From Dasyornis broadbenti (taxonomy: Eukaryota > Chordata > Aves > Passeriformes > Dasyornithidae): a stretch of 64,000 nt of DNA. The position numbers and the translations under genes were made by a program. The stretch lies in NCBI GenBank assembly GCA_013397935.1, contig VZRN01006632.1:706943-770942 (forward strand), given 5' to 3'. The stretch's first letter is position 1. Each line of letters begins with the position of its first letter. Shown here piece by piece: positions 47,503 through 58,737 of this stretch. The notes beneath the pieces were generated by a model. It searched no databases. It was not told the DNA's origin and saw nothing but the letters and a program-made list of their open reading frames with translations.

Positions 47503-48602
47503 CTGTCATTTCAGTGACACTTCGATGCACACCAGGGTTTGTCTGCTGAAGTCCAGAGGATGTTTCTCTGTTGAGCACCCTCATTGCTGCTTCAAAACCT
47601 ACTTCTTATCCTCAGAAGTTCCAATTTGTCAAGTTGGGTTTTTATTTTCTTCCTTTTCCCCCTTCTCCTCTCTACATTTCCAAGCAATTCTAGAGAGCAA
47701 GAGAGGGATAAGGTGACTAAAGCTGGTGGCTTTGGGACTTGATAAATATTTTCCCTGTGGAAGATTTAGTGTTTGCAGAAGGTGTGTGATTGATTCCGCC
47801 GGTCACTTAATTGAAGCAAAATGAAAAGCGAATTTCCAGTAAACTAAACCATTATTCATCTGAGATCTCAAATCTGCGCTCAGGCAGCCCTCAGTCCCTG
47901 TGTGTTGTCAGTGGAAGGGATGGGAGGATCTCTCTTTCCATTCCTGTGCACTGGAGGTGGCCGTGGGCGCCCGTGGGGCATCACAACATAAAAACGCTGC
48001 CAAGGATTTTCATTCAGCTTCAGTGGGGTGCTGTGAATACTCGGATTCTGCAGTGACAGAAGATCCAATAAATATCCCAGGAGAGGGATGGCTGGAGGAG
48101 AAGGTGGAGTTGGACTCACTCTGTCCTTTGCCATCTTGGGGGAAGTTTTGCTTGCCCCTGCTCGGAGTTTCAGTGTTAACTTCAGCCGAGCTGGGGTTTG
48201 ACTGCTGGGTTTCCAACACTGTGTAATGAGATGAATAAAAGAGAGAAGTGTGGCACTTAATTGCTGCTCCTCGTGGGACCAGATCTGTCAACCTTTAAAC
48301 AGTGACATGACTCCAAACAGCACAATGCTCCATGCAGATGCAGCTGTGATGCCTAAAACACGCAGGCAGAAGCTGGATTGGTTTTTGTTTCCATTTGCAG
48401 TGAGCCTGGAGTCCGGGAGGGCTGTAGGCAGCCCATCCCACATCCCTGCCAGGCACCGAGTGCCAAGTCTGCCTGGCCAGCACCCAGAACTGCTCCTCCT
48501 GAATTGTGTCATGAGAGAGCAGCTGATGATGAGACAAGGGCGACAAGGGCCGGCCAGAAATGTGGCAGGAGGTTTATGCAGCCAGGTAAAATGTCACTGA
48601 GG
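47503..48602. other. Non-coding stretch
   Basis: No gene or mobile element recognised. Confidence 0.45.
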
Positions 48603-48769
48603 GATTCCACATCCCTGGAAGTGTTCAAGGCCAGGTTGGATGGGGCTTTGAGCAACCTGGGGTAGCGGGAGGTATCCCTGCCCGTGGCAAGGCATTGGAA
48701 CTGGATGAGCTGGAAAGGTCCTCCTGACCCAAATCCTTCCATGATTCTATGAAATGATTTTATGATTGG
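48603..48769 (+). mobile_element. CR1 LINE 3'-end fragment with tail microsatellite
   Basis: CATCCCTGGAAGTGTTCAAG, GGCCAGGTTGGATGGGGCTT, GAGCAACCTGGGGTAGCGGG, TGGAACTGGATGAGCTGGAA, then ATGATTCTATGAAATGATTT and TATGATTGG, a degenerate run of the CR1 terminal 8-bp repeat. Confidence 0.94.
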
Positions 48770-50877
48770 TGTTAATAGAGGGGTGTCCTCTCTGGGGGAG
48801 AATTCTGGACAGCAAAGGATGGGCTGCTCTTGTTGAGCAGCTGCAGTTTTGTGTCAAAGCCCGGTATAATCCTTTCAGAAATCCTGCTGCAGTGCATGTG
48901 GGCAGGGTGGTAACTTGTTAGGAAAATGATAGGAGTTTGGGGACTAAAGTTTAATATATAGCTCCTATAAAATGTAATAAATGTGGCCTCCACATGTGCA
49001 AGCCAACCCCCACGCGTGGTTTGGATTAGTGCTGGTGGTGGGTGCAGTGACTGTCCTGGAGGAACAAAGCACCTTCAGCACTCACGTCCCATCTCCTGAG
49101 TTAAAATGTGACCCCAGCAGCCTTAAAAAATGGGATATTCATCTTTATTGGCAGCCAAACACAAGTAAGGGATGTAATCCCGAGTCCTGATGCAGAGATC
49201 GTGGGTGCAAAAGGGAAATCTTTGTGCTGAGTGGGGATCCCACAGTTAAAAACCCGACCTGCAGCAGTGTGTTAGTGATGGTTTTTCTTATTGTGGCACA
49301 CGGGTTATGTAGAGAAATCAAAGCAAATGCAGAGCCTGAATTACTTGCTCACAGGATCAAGGTTTGCCTTCAACGTGGGACTGAATTTCTGGGGCTGGCT
49401 TTTGTCGTGCTTCCTTTGGCAACCATCCCTGTTCCTCTTTCACTCTCTCCCTGTAGCATTCCAGTTCAGGCTGCCAGGACATCCCACCCTAGGCGAGCAG
49501 GGCTGCCTTGCCCAGCCCTGCACCTTGCCAAGAGCTTCCAACCAGAGTCAGAACAGCTCAGGGATCAGCTCTAACCAGCAGCAGCATCAAACAGCTCCGG
49601 CTGATCCAATTAACCTCACTCTTTGGTCTCCGTGCTCATCAGCTCCCCTCTATTACTGATGGAAAACCGCACAATGGCACGAGAACTTTGTTTGAAGGGA
49701 GGTGGGGATGTGTTTAATTAAAATAAGCAGGTCCTGCTTAGTTCTGATTCTACAGATTCATCCCAGTGGTACCTGAGACAGGTGAGCTGCTCTAATGCTT
49801 CGCCATCCGTGACAGTGGGGACTCTTTTTGGGGAACAGCAGGGCTTTCTCACTGTGCTCCAAAGGGTTGCTCTTTTTCAGTGGGTTAGAAACCGGGTCAA
49901 GGCGCACGAACCCCATGTGAGTGTGTGTGCAATCAGAGACTGCAGCCTGCACCGTGTGTGTTTTCATATGAATACATGCTTTGTTGTATCTAGAATATTT
50001 GTGTGGTGACTTGTGGGTGGTTTTTTTTTAAATGAATGTGGCTTGGAGGGGTCACTCCTTGCTGAGGTGTGCTGTGGCTGTCGGTGTCTTTGGCATCATG
50101 TGCCCTTTTGATCCTTGGATGAAAAGGAGCCCAAATCCCTCATCCCAACCCCAGGTTTCTCTGAGCCTGTCCACTCACAGTCTCCACAAAACCCACAGGC
50201 TGCTGGGGAAGGAGGGGAGTGAGTGATGGGAAAGTTGGTTATATTTTCCAGTGGCTTTCCCTCGGCGCCGCCGCCATCGACCTTGGCTGAACCCACGGCA
50301 CTCACAAAAATGAGAACCATTTCTCATTGCAAACCCAGGCCCCAGGCTCTGTCATTTTCTTCAAGGGAAATGCTTAAACACCTACCAGCCTCCACGTGCT
50401 GGGAGAGGCTGGGGGGCAGGTCCAGCCACATCCAGCTGAGCTCCTGGGAACTTTGGGATGAAGCAGGAAAAGGAGCTGCCATATGGAGAGCTGCTGCCCT
50501 CAGCAAGGCCAAGCAACTTGTCCTTGCCTCTGAAATTTGGCTCAGTAAGCTGCTGGATTTTTCTGCTTTGTCCCAGCCCCGTCTAGGTCACAGAGAAGGA
50601 AATAAAAAATACGGATGTTTTTAACCAGAGCTGCCCAAAATGGGTGCTGTGGGCACAACCCAGGGATCGGATAGTGCCAGTTTCCAATGATGCTGCTGCT
50701 CAGCCACTGTGGCTGGCAGGGAGCAGAACCCAGGGTGCCCCAGTAGCTGCAAACCCAGCAGATTTCCTTCTTCCAGCCCTGTTGGGTGTGTCAGCATGGC
50801 CCATGTCCCCCGAAATGCATCCAAACAAGTGGGAATACCCACTATTGAATCAGTGTTGGCTTTCCTCTCTGAATTGT
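48770..50877. other. Non-coding stretch
   Basis: No gene or firmly recognised element. Around 49190-49215, TGCAGAGATCGTGGGTGC loosely resembles a tRNA B-box region but lacks an A box and a folding partner. Confidence 0.45.
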
Positions 50878-50988
50878 TGAATGGTTTGTTTTGGAAAGCC
50901 TTCAGGATCATCCAGTTCCACCCCCTGCCGTGAGCAGGGACACTCTCCATGAGATCAGGTTGCTCCAAACCTGGCCTTGAAGAGAGGT
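50878..50988 (-). mobile_element. CR1 LINE 3'-end fragment, diverged
   Basis: TGAATGGTTTGTTTTGGAAA, GGATCATCCAGTTCCACCCC, CTGCCGTGAGCAGGGACACT, TTGCTCCAAACCTGGCCTTG. A segment of about 20 bases usual between GCTCCAA and CCTGGCCTTG is missing. Confidence 0.88.
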
Positions 50989-52129
50989 AATAAAACTTGG
51001 GAATGTTCCTATAGCCTCTGGTGGTTGTGCTGGAGCAGGCTGGTTTGGGGAGGGTATAAAATCAAATAAAATCCATTTTTGTTTCTCCCCTAAAGCCCTG
51101 TGGAGCTCAGCCTCTCAGAGCAATCTCCAAACTCCACTGAGCTCCCTGAAGTCCCATCGCAGCAGGACAAGGCTTTAGGGGATGGTAATGTGAGTCAATG
51201 CCGTGTGATTTCTTCACTGCCAGGTTATTTTGTCCAGCCTGAATGTTCCTGCTGAGGGTAATGGAGTTTCCCCCTCTTTTCCCCCTTCCTGAAGAGCATT
51301 TCAGGATCTAATAGATGCTACTCTGAGTATATTTTCTGTAAATACCACTCACGCTTCTTGCAGACATCCCTCACGATAATCAGTCAATATCATTCTTCAG
51401 AGCCATTTCATTCTCCTGCTTTCCACCTTTGCTGTTCCTCCGAGCCGAGCTCCATAGCTGAGCCCCCTTGAACTGCACACCCTCTTTTCCCAGTCTGTAG
51501 AAAGCTGGATTAGCTTTTCAGTAGCCTGGGACATCTTGTGAGAGGAAAAAAAAGGTGTGTTAGAGGGCAACCAATTTATTTGTTTAATATTCTGAGAGCA
51601 GCAGCCTCTTGTTTCCTCCATTGCATGTGCCTGTGTATAATAAATCTTCTGGGAAGCAGGGGTGGATAGATCGGGAAGTATCTTTAAAACGAGCCCGTGG
51701 TGTGCGGAGTCATTCGATTTGCTGAACGTCCAGGCTGCAGCAGAGTGCACAGAAAATTGCTCTGGCAGGATCAAGAGGTCTGAGTTGTTTGGCAGCAAGA
51801 GCTGTGGAGGGCAGAAAGCTTCCCAGCTCCCCGGTGCTGGAGGTGGGAGGGAGCCTTCAAGGACATCTCATCTCATAATACTCAGTTTGGTGTCGGTGTC
51901 GGTGTTTGCTGCGCGGCTTGGGGTCACACCCAGGTCTCCTGAGACTCAAACGGGGACCTGGACACCTGGGGCATCCTTCATCTTCAGTTAATGGGCTGAG
52001 TGTGGCTCTTCCCTGTGATTGGCATGACAGGATATGATCCACAGGAGATGCCTTTTCCCAAAAAGCCTTGGTTTTAGCCCAGCTGTTTCTGCTGTTACAA
52101 AGAACGCTGCAAGCTCCTCAGCTTAATGC

Positions 52130-52470
52130 CCAAAAGGATGCAGCCACACACCCCTCCAGTGGCACTAATAACATAATGTATAATGAAATTAATCCATCTT
52201 GCTAAACCCCAACATGTCATCAGATAATTATCGGCAACACACAATCTCCTCCAAGGAAGATCTTATTCTATTAAAGAGAAATTGGCCTACACTTCAGCTG
52301 CAAGAACGACAACCTGCTCTTTAGATGAGATTTCCAGTCTTGGAGTTAAAGCATACAGAGATTTCTGATAAGCAGCTTTTTTTGCTTAGAAAACTCCGAG
52401 GTTTATTTTAAAATAAGGCGATTATAATTATTCTCAATAATGATTGTTTTTGCATCTGGGGTTTAGATGC
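52130..52470. other. Candidate conserved non-coding element
   Basis: An AT-rich block free of recognised repeats and rich in homeodomain-type sites: CACTAATAACATAATGTATA, ATGAAATTAATCCATC, AGATAATTATCGGC, TTCTATTAAAGAGAAATTGG, CGATTATAATTATTCTCAAT. No coding frame. Conservation is a guess from texture. Confidence 0.3.
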
Positions 52471-52727
52471 CATCTGATCTTGCACGGTTAAGAGTTCTTG
52501 AAGGTCAGATCTTTCTGCTCAGCACAGAGCTCATGGACTAACACAGCACTGAGTGCCTGGGTTGAGTCTGCAATACCTCTGCAGGAGGTAATTTGTAAAT
52601 CCCACCTGATCTGAGTAATTAAGGGATCCAGGATCTTCTCCCAGGGATTATGAATCCAAGGGTTGCAGTGGCTTGGGAGGAAGGATGTGATCACCTCATG
52701 AAGGAGCACTGGGGCAATCCCCTGCCT

Positions 52728-52795
52728 TGCTGGGTGATGTGGGAAGGACCCTCTCTGTCTCAATTTCCTTATTTTGGGCAATGAGGATCAATTTG
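52728..52795 (+). mobile_element. MIR-like SINE relic
   Basis: CTGGGTGATGTGGGAAGGAC, CCTCTCTGTCTCAATTTCCT, TATTTTGGGCAATGAGGATC parallels the MIR order: tgtgaccttgggcaagt, CTCTCTGtgCCTCAgTTTCC, TCATcTGtAAAATGgGGATa. The match is degraded, as expected for an element of this age. Confidence 0.5.
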
Positions 52796-53057
52796 CTGTC
52801 CCTCTCTCCTGAGCACCCTGAGAGCCTTCAGTTGGTGAGATCAGCATGGGATAAATTCTGATGGATTATTTGGACTGGTGGTGCCATCCCACTGCACTCC
52901 TGGCAGCTGGTGCTATTCTGTAGAATTTTCTAGATGGACCAACCTAAGTTCAGTCTCATTAAGGGCCTTCAAACAAGATTCCCTTTGTATCACACTTTGT
53001 AACATTGTTGTGTGAGATCCAGTGGAGGAATTAAGCTTTTCCCGTATCTCCTCCAGC

Positions 53058-53156
53058 CCTGATGGGGCTCTGAGCAACCTGGTCTGATGGAAAGTGTTGG
53101 AAAGAGTTGGAATGAGATGATCTTTAAGGTCCCTTCCCACCCAAACCATTTTGGAT
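53058..53156 (+). mobile_element. Short CR1 3'-end fragment
   Basis: GATGGGGCTCTGAGCAACCT, GGTCTGATGGAAAGTGTTGG, GAATGAGATGATCTTTAAGG, TCCCTTCCCACCCAAACCAT, TTTGGATCA. The CCCTGCCCATGGCAGGGG block has been deleted between AAGTGTT and GGAA. Confidence 0.9.
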
Positions 53157-54230
53157 CACACTGAGACCTGACTCAGGGCCCTCATGTTCTGTCGTCTCCT
53201 TGGGTGACAAAGCTTCCCAACCTCAGCTGCTCATCAGCTGAAACCCCACCCTCTCCCATATTGCTGCAAACATGGATCAGCTGGACATGTGTGACATGTT
53301 TTGCTTGAGCTGCTTTTTCCTAAAATATCAGCGTGAAGCTGTGCCAGAGGTTGGATTGAGGCTGGAAGGAGTTTTGGCCCACGCTGGCTCCCACCATCTT
53401 CCACCCCTCTGCCAGCAGAGTTTCCAGTGATCATTTAATGGATGAATGAAGGAAATCATTTCTGTTTCCACCAGGTCTGTCAGGAGGGAAGGGGCTCCAA
53501 GCTTTTCAGCTCACAGGAGCTTTATGGAAGCAGGGGTCTGGATACAGGAGAGAGAGACACAGATCAGAGCTGCCACTTGGGGCAAAGCTCAGAGTGAGCA
53601 CAACCCTGTTACAGGACACCAGAGGCTCCACGATGTGGGGCTGGCAGGAAAACCTGTTCTGAGGGAATGGCATGAGGAATGGGCCTTTACAAGCTGAGCT
53701 TTGCACTGCGGTATTTATTTAATAAACCTGTGACCAGATGTTCGTGCTTGGAAAGGCAGAAATTCCCCCTTGCACGTGCAGCAGGAGCAGATGAGGTCTG
53801 CAACGGCCTTGAATTACGGTGAGAGTTTATGAGCCCTTCTCCAGAGACTCAGAAAAAGTAGTTTTAAATAGGTCTTTTTTTCCTTTTTAAAATATGAAAC
53901 TCTTGAGTGTGGGGACCTCTGTTCTGCCCCAGCCTATGGGGTCTGGCCAGTGAGGGGAGCAATGCATGGATCCAACATCAGCTGGATTTCTCTCTCCAAC
54001 GATGGGACGGGAGGTTGATGTTTCTTTGATCTTGAATCCCTGCTCACAGGCAGCCAGAGCCCTCCAGCCATGGAGAGGAGCTCTTTCCACCCAACAAGCA
54101 TCTCTCTTCCCATGGCTGCCGTGCTCCCAAAATCCCAGTGCAGCCGTGAAAGGATTTGGGGATGCCAAGGCTGAGGCTGGTTTTTAATGCCTGGAAAAGG
54201 TGTTTAAGAAGACACAGGAATAACCTGAGG

Positions 54231-54662
54231 GAGCAGGTCTGGAGGAGGCCATGAGGATGCTCAGAGGGTTGGAGCCAGGCTGGGAGACCTGGGAGTGTTC
54301 ACCTGGAGAAAGCAAGGGAGGCCTTAGAGCTCCTTCCAGAGCCTAAAGATGGGGCCAGACTTTTTAGTCTTTTTATAGACTTTTAGGCTATTTTTAGCAC
54401 AAGGCGGGGATGATTTTAAAGTGAAGAAGGTTGGATTTAGATTAGACATAAGAAAGTTTTTGGCAATTAGGGTGAAGAGGTTCTGGCACAGGGTGCCCAG
54501 AAGAGCTGTGGCTGCCCCATCCCTGGAAGTGTCCAAGACCACTTTGGATGGGGCTTGGAGCAAGCTGGGGCAGTGGAAGGTGTCCCTGCTCATTGCAGGG
54601 GGCTTGGATTGGGTGACCTCTAAATGTCCCTTCCAACCCAAACCATTCTGTGATTCTGTGAT
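54231..54662 (+). mobile_element. CR1 LINE 3' fragment, long copy
   Basis: Reaches into the 3' part of the ORF2 region (GAGCAGGTCTGGAGGAGGCC, CCATGAGGATGCTCAGAGGG, TTCACCTGGAGAAAGCAAGG, TTAGAGCTCCTTCCAGAGCC), then TTAGATTAGACATAAGAAAG, CCATCCCTGGAAGTGTCCAA, CTTCCAACCCAAACCATTCT and GTGATTCTGTGATG. It has an unusual T-rich insertion, ACTTTTTAGTCTTTTTATAG, at about 54359-54378. There is no intact frame. Confidence 0.9.
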
Positions 54663-55458
54663 GGGCGGGAGGCTCCTGGAAAATGGTTGTACTCATCCCA
54701 TCTTCCCCACTCAGTTTCCCATTTGGCTTCCTCAAAACACCAATGGGACCCCACCAAAACACTGCAACCCCTTGGAATCCCTGCACCTCGTGCCTCTGCT
54801 CCTGCAGGGCTCCACGGCCGTGACAAATGCATTGCCAAGGATAACCTTGCACTTAGAGCTTGGCCGTGATTGGAATCTTTCCCTGCTCTCCTGCAGAAAA
54901 GAGGGTCCCTTGTGGCTGTCAGAAATGTCACCCAGATCGTGTGACATGGAATGGGTGTGCAGCCAGGGTGGGCAGTGGAGGAAATGTGTTTTCTCCTGCA
55001 GGCAGGCAGAGCAGGAGCACCAAATTGATTTGGGAAGGTGCATGGGATCAGGCTCTGGCAGGCGCTGTGGCTAATCCCTTTTCTGAGCACAGCTCACCTC
55101 TCCGCTCTCCTCCTCCCCTCTCCTTTCTTCTCAGTGACTGATTTCCACCCCCGCCTCTCCCCTTCCCTCTGCACATCTTCTTTTAAATTTGCCTGGTGAT
55201 TCTTTATGCAGTCTGTCCGGCAATTCTCTGCGTTTGCAGGTGACCTGTGCTGGGGGACAAATCCTGCTGGGACACTTGGATCGTTGTGTTACACGCAATA
55301 ATAACAATCAGAAACCAACAGTGGGGATGGGGGACACCCTTTTCCAGTCCCTGCAACATCGTGAGGAGCACTGGGATGCTGTGGACTTTTTGGAGGAGGG
55401 GGATTTGGGTTTATATTTCCAGGGCATTTAGTTTTGAAGCAAGGCCACACAGAACAGG

Positions 55459-55759
55459 GGTTTTTGACAAGAGCGTGTAGTGACAGGACAAAGGGGAATG
55501 ATTTCAAACTGACAGAGGGCAGGGTGAGATGGGATATCGGGAAGAAATTCTTCCGTGTGAGGGTGAGGAGGCCCTGACACAGGGTGCCCAGAGAAGCTGT
55601 GGCTGCCCCTGGATCCCTGGAAGTGTCCAAGGTTGGACAGGGCTTTGAGCAGCCTGGGCCAGTGGAAAGTGTCCCTGCCCATGGCAAGGGGTGGAATGAG
55701 ATGATCCTGAAGGTCCCTTCCAACCCAAACCATTCCATGATTCTATGAAACTTTCTATG
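55459..55759 (+). mobile_element. CR1 LINE 3' fragment
   Basis: GACAAGAGCGTGTAGTGACA, GGACAAAGGGGAATGATTTC, GAGATGGGATATCGGGAAGA, AATTCTTCCGTGTGAGGGTG, GTGGCTGCCCCTGGATCCCT, GATGATCCTGAAGGTCCCTT, CCAACCCAAACCATTCCATG and ATTCTATGAAACTTTCTATG. It is well preserved apart from a short deletion after GTCCAAGG. Confidence 0.95.
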
Positions 55760-56807
55760 AGGGCTTATTGATTTTGATGAGGGGCTTTTCTGCTGAAGAG
55801 CAGCTACTTTGTCTTCAGTCAGGTGCTAAAATCATGGAATTTGCCTTTTTTAAATGAACTTTTGCCTTGCAAGGAGTGGGTTTTTTCTGCCATGTTCATT
55901 TAAAAAGAAACCCAAAGTAAAGCCTCTCCACTGACAACAAAGAATCCTCCCAGTCTCGCTCACAGAAATATCCAAATATGACATTTTATCCACTTGAGCA
56001 CACACAAACAGAAACCAAAACTTGTGGAATTTGCTGTGAATCAGAAGTTGGGTTGCCACATAACTCTGGTTTTCCAGCCTCAGAGCACAGAAACTTGCGG
56101 TTTCATACCTAAACTTCCCTGTGACTCAGGTGGGAGCTGGGATTTCAGATCGAGTCTGATTGGATAGGTGGATCCTGAGCTCTCAGGCAGCAGCAAATCC
56201 AGTCCTGCTGGAACCAATTTTCTTTGGAACCTCAACCCTTGTCAGAGATATTTCTCCTCTTGGATTTTCCAGCTTCTCTGCTCCTTTTAGGCTGCAAAAA
56301 ATAAGAGGCCAAGCTTGAAGAGATACGGCGGGGAAGGGTATAGGTGTCCAAAACTTCATGCATGTGTCTTCTGGTCCCTGATCCTCAATATCCCCTCACG
56401 TTGACAGAAGTCTTCCCCTGCCTTCAGCGTGTTTCTGCTTGTGCGTTCAGTCAGGGCTCTGCTAATTATTCTCCTTGATTAATTGCTTGGTAATGTTGCT
56501 GCGTGCTGTGTATTTATTAGCCCAGTGATGCAGCAACGGCTGCGTCCTCCTGCCCTGTGTGTTTTCCCCCTGGCCCTGCTCTCCCAGGAAAAGCGCAGGC
56601 TAAACAGGGACAAGCTGCCTAATGGAAGTGACACCGCTGGCCCCAGCCCCTGTGCTCACCTCTGCAATTAAACCCCAGCCAAGGCCAGTCCTGGCTGGGC
56701 AGGAGATCAAGGCAGGTGCAGTGGATGGAGTCAATTTTGTGGGTGCGTAGGAGCCCTGACCACCACATTTGAGGTTGCTGATGGTTTCGATGCCTGATGA
56801 TTTTTTG
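55760..56807. other. Non-coding stretch
   Basis: No gene or mobile element recognised. Confidence 0.45.
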
Positions 56808-56925
56808 TCTTTTCTTTTTATACCCTTTTTAAACCCCTTTATTCCCTTTTATATATTTTATACGTTTTATACCCTTTCCCTTTCCTTGTACCCTTTACAC
56901 ACGCTCCTTGTACCTTACCCCACAT
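56808..56925 (+). repeat. Degenerate TTTTATACCC-type minisatellite
   Basis: Repeated variants of TTTTATACCCTTT: CTTTTTATACCCTTTTT, CCCCTTTATTCCCTTTTATA, TATTTTATACGTTTTATACC, then CCTTGTACCCTTTACAC and CCTTGTACCTTACCCC. The unit is about 10-17 bases and heavily decayed. Confidence 0.7.
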
Positions 56926-57090
56926 CCCTGTAATTCTTGCAGTCTGATATTCAGCTCACTTTGGGGGTTTTGCAAAGTGGGAAGACCAAACATTCACCGT
57001 AGAAGGCCAAGAGCTCTGTGCTGTCTCAGAACTGGAGGCTCCAACCTTGGATGGAGTCTCTCTCTCTCTGGAACACATTTTGCAAACTGG

Positions 57091-57380
57091 ACTGTAATCT
57101 CATTTGGGGGGGGGCGTAATTAGAATAGGGGGAGAGTTACTTCATCTGTTAAGTTTGTTATTGGGGGATTTCAGGTAGATCTGCTGATTTTTGAGGCCCA
57201 CAAAAATAGTACACGCGTTATACTCGGGGTGCTCGGGTGTGTGGGGTGCTCGGGTGCTTTCGCCGTGTTTCCACCTTTGACGAGCCGTGCACCCAGGATC
57301 CCATTAAACCTGAGGTAAAATCCCCTTTTTCCCTTCACTGCTGTGTCTGCCTCATATTTTTACCAGCCGAAAAGGCAACA
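57091..57380 (+). mobile_element. LTR-like dispersed repeat, copy 2
   Basis: The right 253 bases (57128-57380) match copy 1 at 5 kb. Visible parts are TTACTTCATCTGTTAAGTTT, CCAGGATCCCATTAAACCTG (ATTAAA at 57303-57308), CTGCTGTGTCTGCCTCATAT and the terminal CCGAAAAGGCAACA. The left edge is chosen at a TGTAATC before a nine-G run and is a guess. No flanking target-site duplication, primer-binding site or retroviral gene was found, so a solo LTR is the best reading. Confidence 0.6.
57226..57258 (+). repeat. 17-bp tandem duplication inside LTR copy 2, forming a G-quadruplex motif
   Basis: GGGGTGCTCGGGTGTGT is followed by GGGGTGCTCGGGTGCT. Copy 1 has only one GGGGTGTGCT-like unit at this place. 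The duplication gives GGGG, GGG, GGGG, GGG with three loops of five bases. Confidence 0.8.
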
Positions 57381-58207
57381 GTTTGTTGAGATCTCCCACC
57401 CTGCTGATGCCTGAAGAGATGTCCCAGCCACCAGCCTGGCTTCGCTTTCTGGGCTCTGCCAGGGACAGAAAGTCCTCCAGTCACCAGCTGTGGCCCATGG
57501 CTGTCCCCAGAGTTTAATTCCCAGCTCCCAGCTAATGCCCTGACAAGGTTTGGGGTAGTTTGGGCTGGAGTTCACCCCCTGTCAGCAGTTAAGATGCAGC
57601 CCCTGTGCTGGTGGGAGTGTGGACATCAACTGTTTGGGGAATATAAGCTCTGATCTGATTAATTGTTTATCTACAGATGTAGCCACCCAGTCCTCCAGAA
57701 AACACAGTGAAAGAAGGGTCTAGACCTGCTCTTCTCCCTGCCAGCAACTCCTACTCAAAAACCTGTTGGGATCAGGTGTAAAAACCACGAGGTTTGGCCA
57801 TTCCTGGGCTTTTTTTCATCCTTTGGATATCCCTCTCTCTCATTAGGGATAAAGTGTCCTCTCCCCACATCGTTGAGACTTAACTCACACTTGGCCAGAG
57901 GCCTGAGCATGATCATTGCAAATAAAGCTTGCTCTACTGAGCCTCCCATTAAAGCATCTGTATTTATTTAAAAGAGCAATAAAAGAACCCTCAGAAGCCT
58001 TATGAACCTTGGGAACTCATTGAGTTATCCAGAAAATACTAAATGTTTTCCATGGAAAATTTATCCAAAGCCTTAAGACTGTTTTGGGTGTTTTTGTTTG
58101 TTTGCTTGCTTGCTTTACTGTCAAAAATCAGATATATAGGGGAAACTGGGCTTTTTGCAAGCGCTTCATTCAAAATCCCCATTCCCCATCCTAATAATGC
58201 TTGATGG
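57381..58207. other. Non-coding stretch
   Basis: No gene or mobile element recognised. A short TTTG/TTGC simple repeat lies at about 58094-58116. Confidence 0.45.
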
Positions 58208-58275
58208 GAAATTTTCAATTAGCCCCGATCATTATCAACATTTTGCAAATTAGGGAGACTCAGGCACAGAAGCGT
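58208..58275 (-). mobile_element. MIR-like SINE relic
   Basis: GATCATTATCAACATTTTGC, AAATTAGGGAGACTCAGGCA, CAGAAGCGTAATCATTTG follows the MIR antisense order ATTTTACAGATGAGGAAACT, GAGGCACAGAGAGGTTAAGT with several substitutions and one indel. The right-hand continuation is not convincing. Confidence 0.45.
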
Positions 58276-58737
58276 AATCATTTGTTTATGGGTGTTGTGC
58301 ATGTCAGAAAGCAGATTAGGGCTGTCCCCTGGGCCATTCCTGATAGCCTGGCCAGTTCCACTGGGGCCTCTGGGTTTGCTGGAGCTGCCGAACTCCGTGC
58401 AAACTTGCTCTGAATGACAAGAGGCTGTTTGTTCAGGACTAATTTTAATTATTTTTGTGTCTTTAAAGTAGAAGCTCTATCATAGATCTGGGAATCCAAG
58501 CTGTCCTTGCATGGAGATGTTCCTCCAGCTCTGGCTGGTCTGGTCTCAAACTCAGTTGACATGGGAAGTGTAGAATGTGTGACTTCAGTTTTCCAATCAG
58601 ACCTTCCTGCTATGCTCTAAGACCTTAATTTAGTTTGATCTCCTAAATTAAACTTTGAAATTAAAAGAATCTTCCAAAGCGGGTGGGGGGGGGAGGAAAG
58701 AAAAGAAATCCCCAAACTCCGTGTCTCCTTTATGGTT

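Noticed and set aside
49190..49220. tRNA-like stretch TGCAGAGATCGTGGGTGC
   Set aside because: Resembles the T-arm side of a tRNA or tRNA-derived SINE, but no A box, acceptor pairing or CR1-like tail accompanies it.
50262..50282. Short CpG-dense stretch (CTCGGCGCCGCCGCCATCGA)
   Set aside because: Only about 20 bases long, far too short for a CpG island, with no gene start nearby.
58681..58695. G-rich run as a G-quadruplex
   Set aside because: GGGT followed by nine G and AGG cannot supply four separated runs of three.
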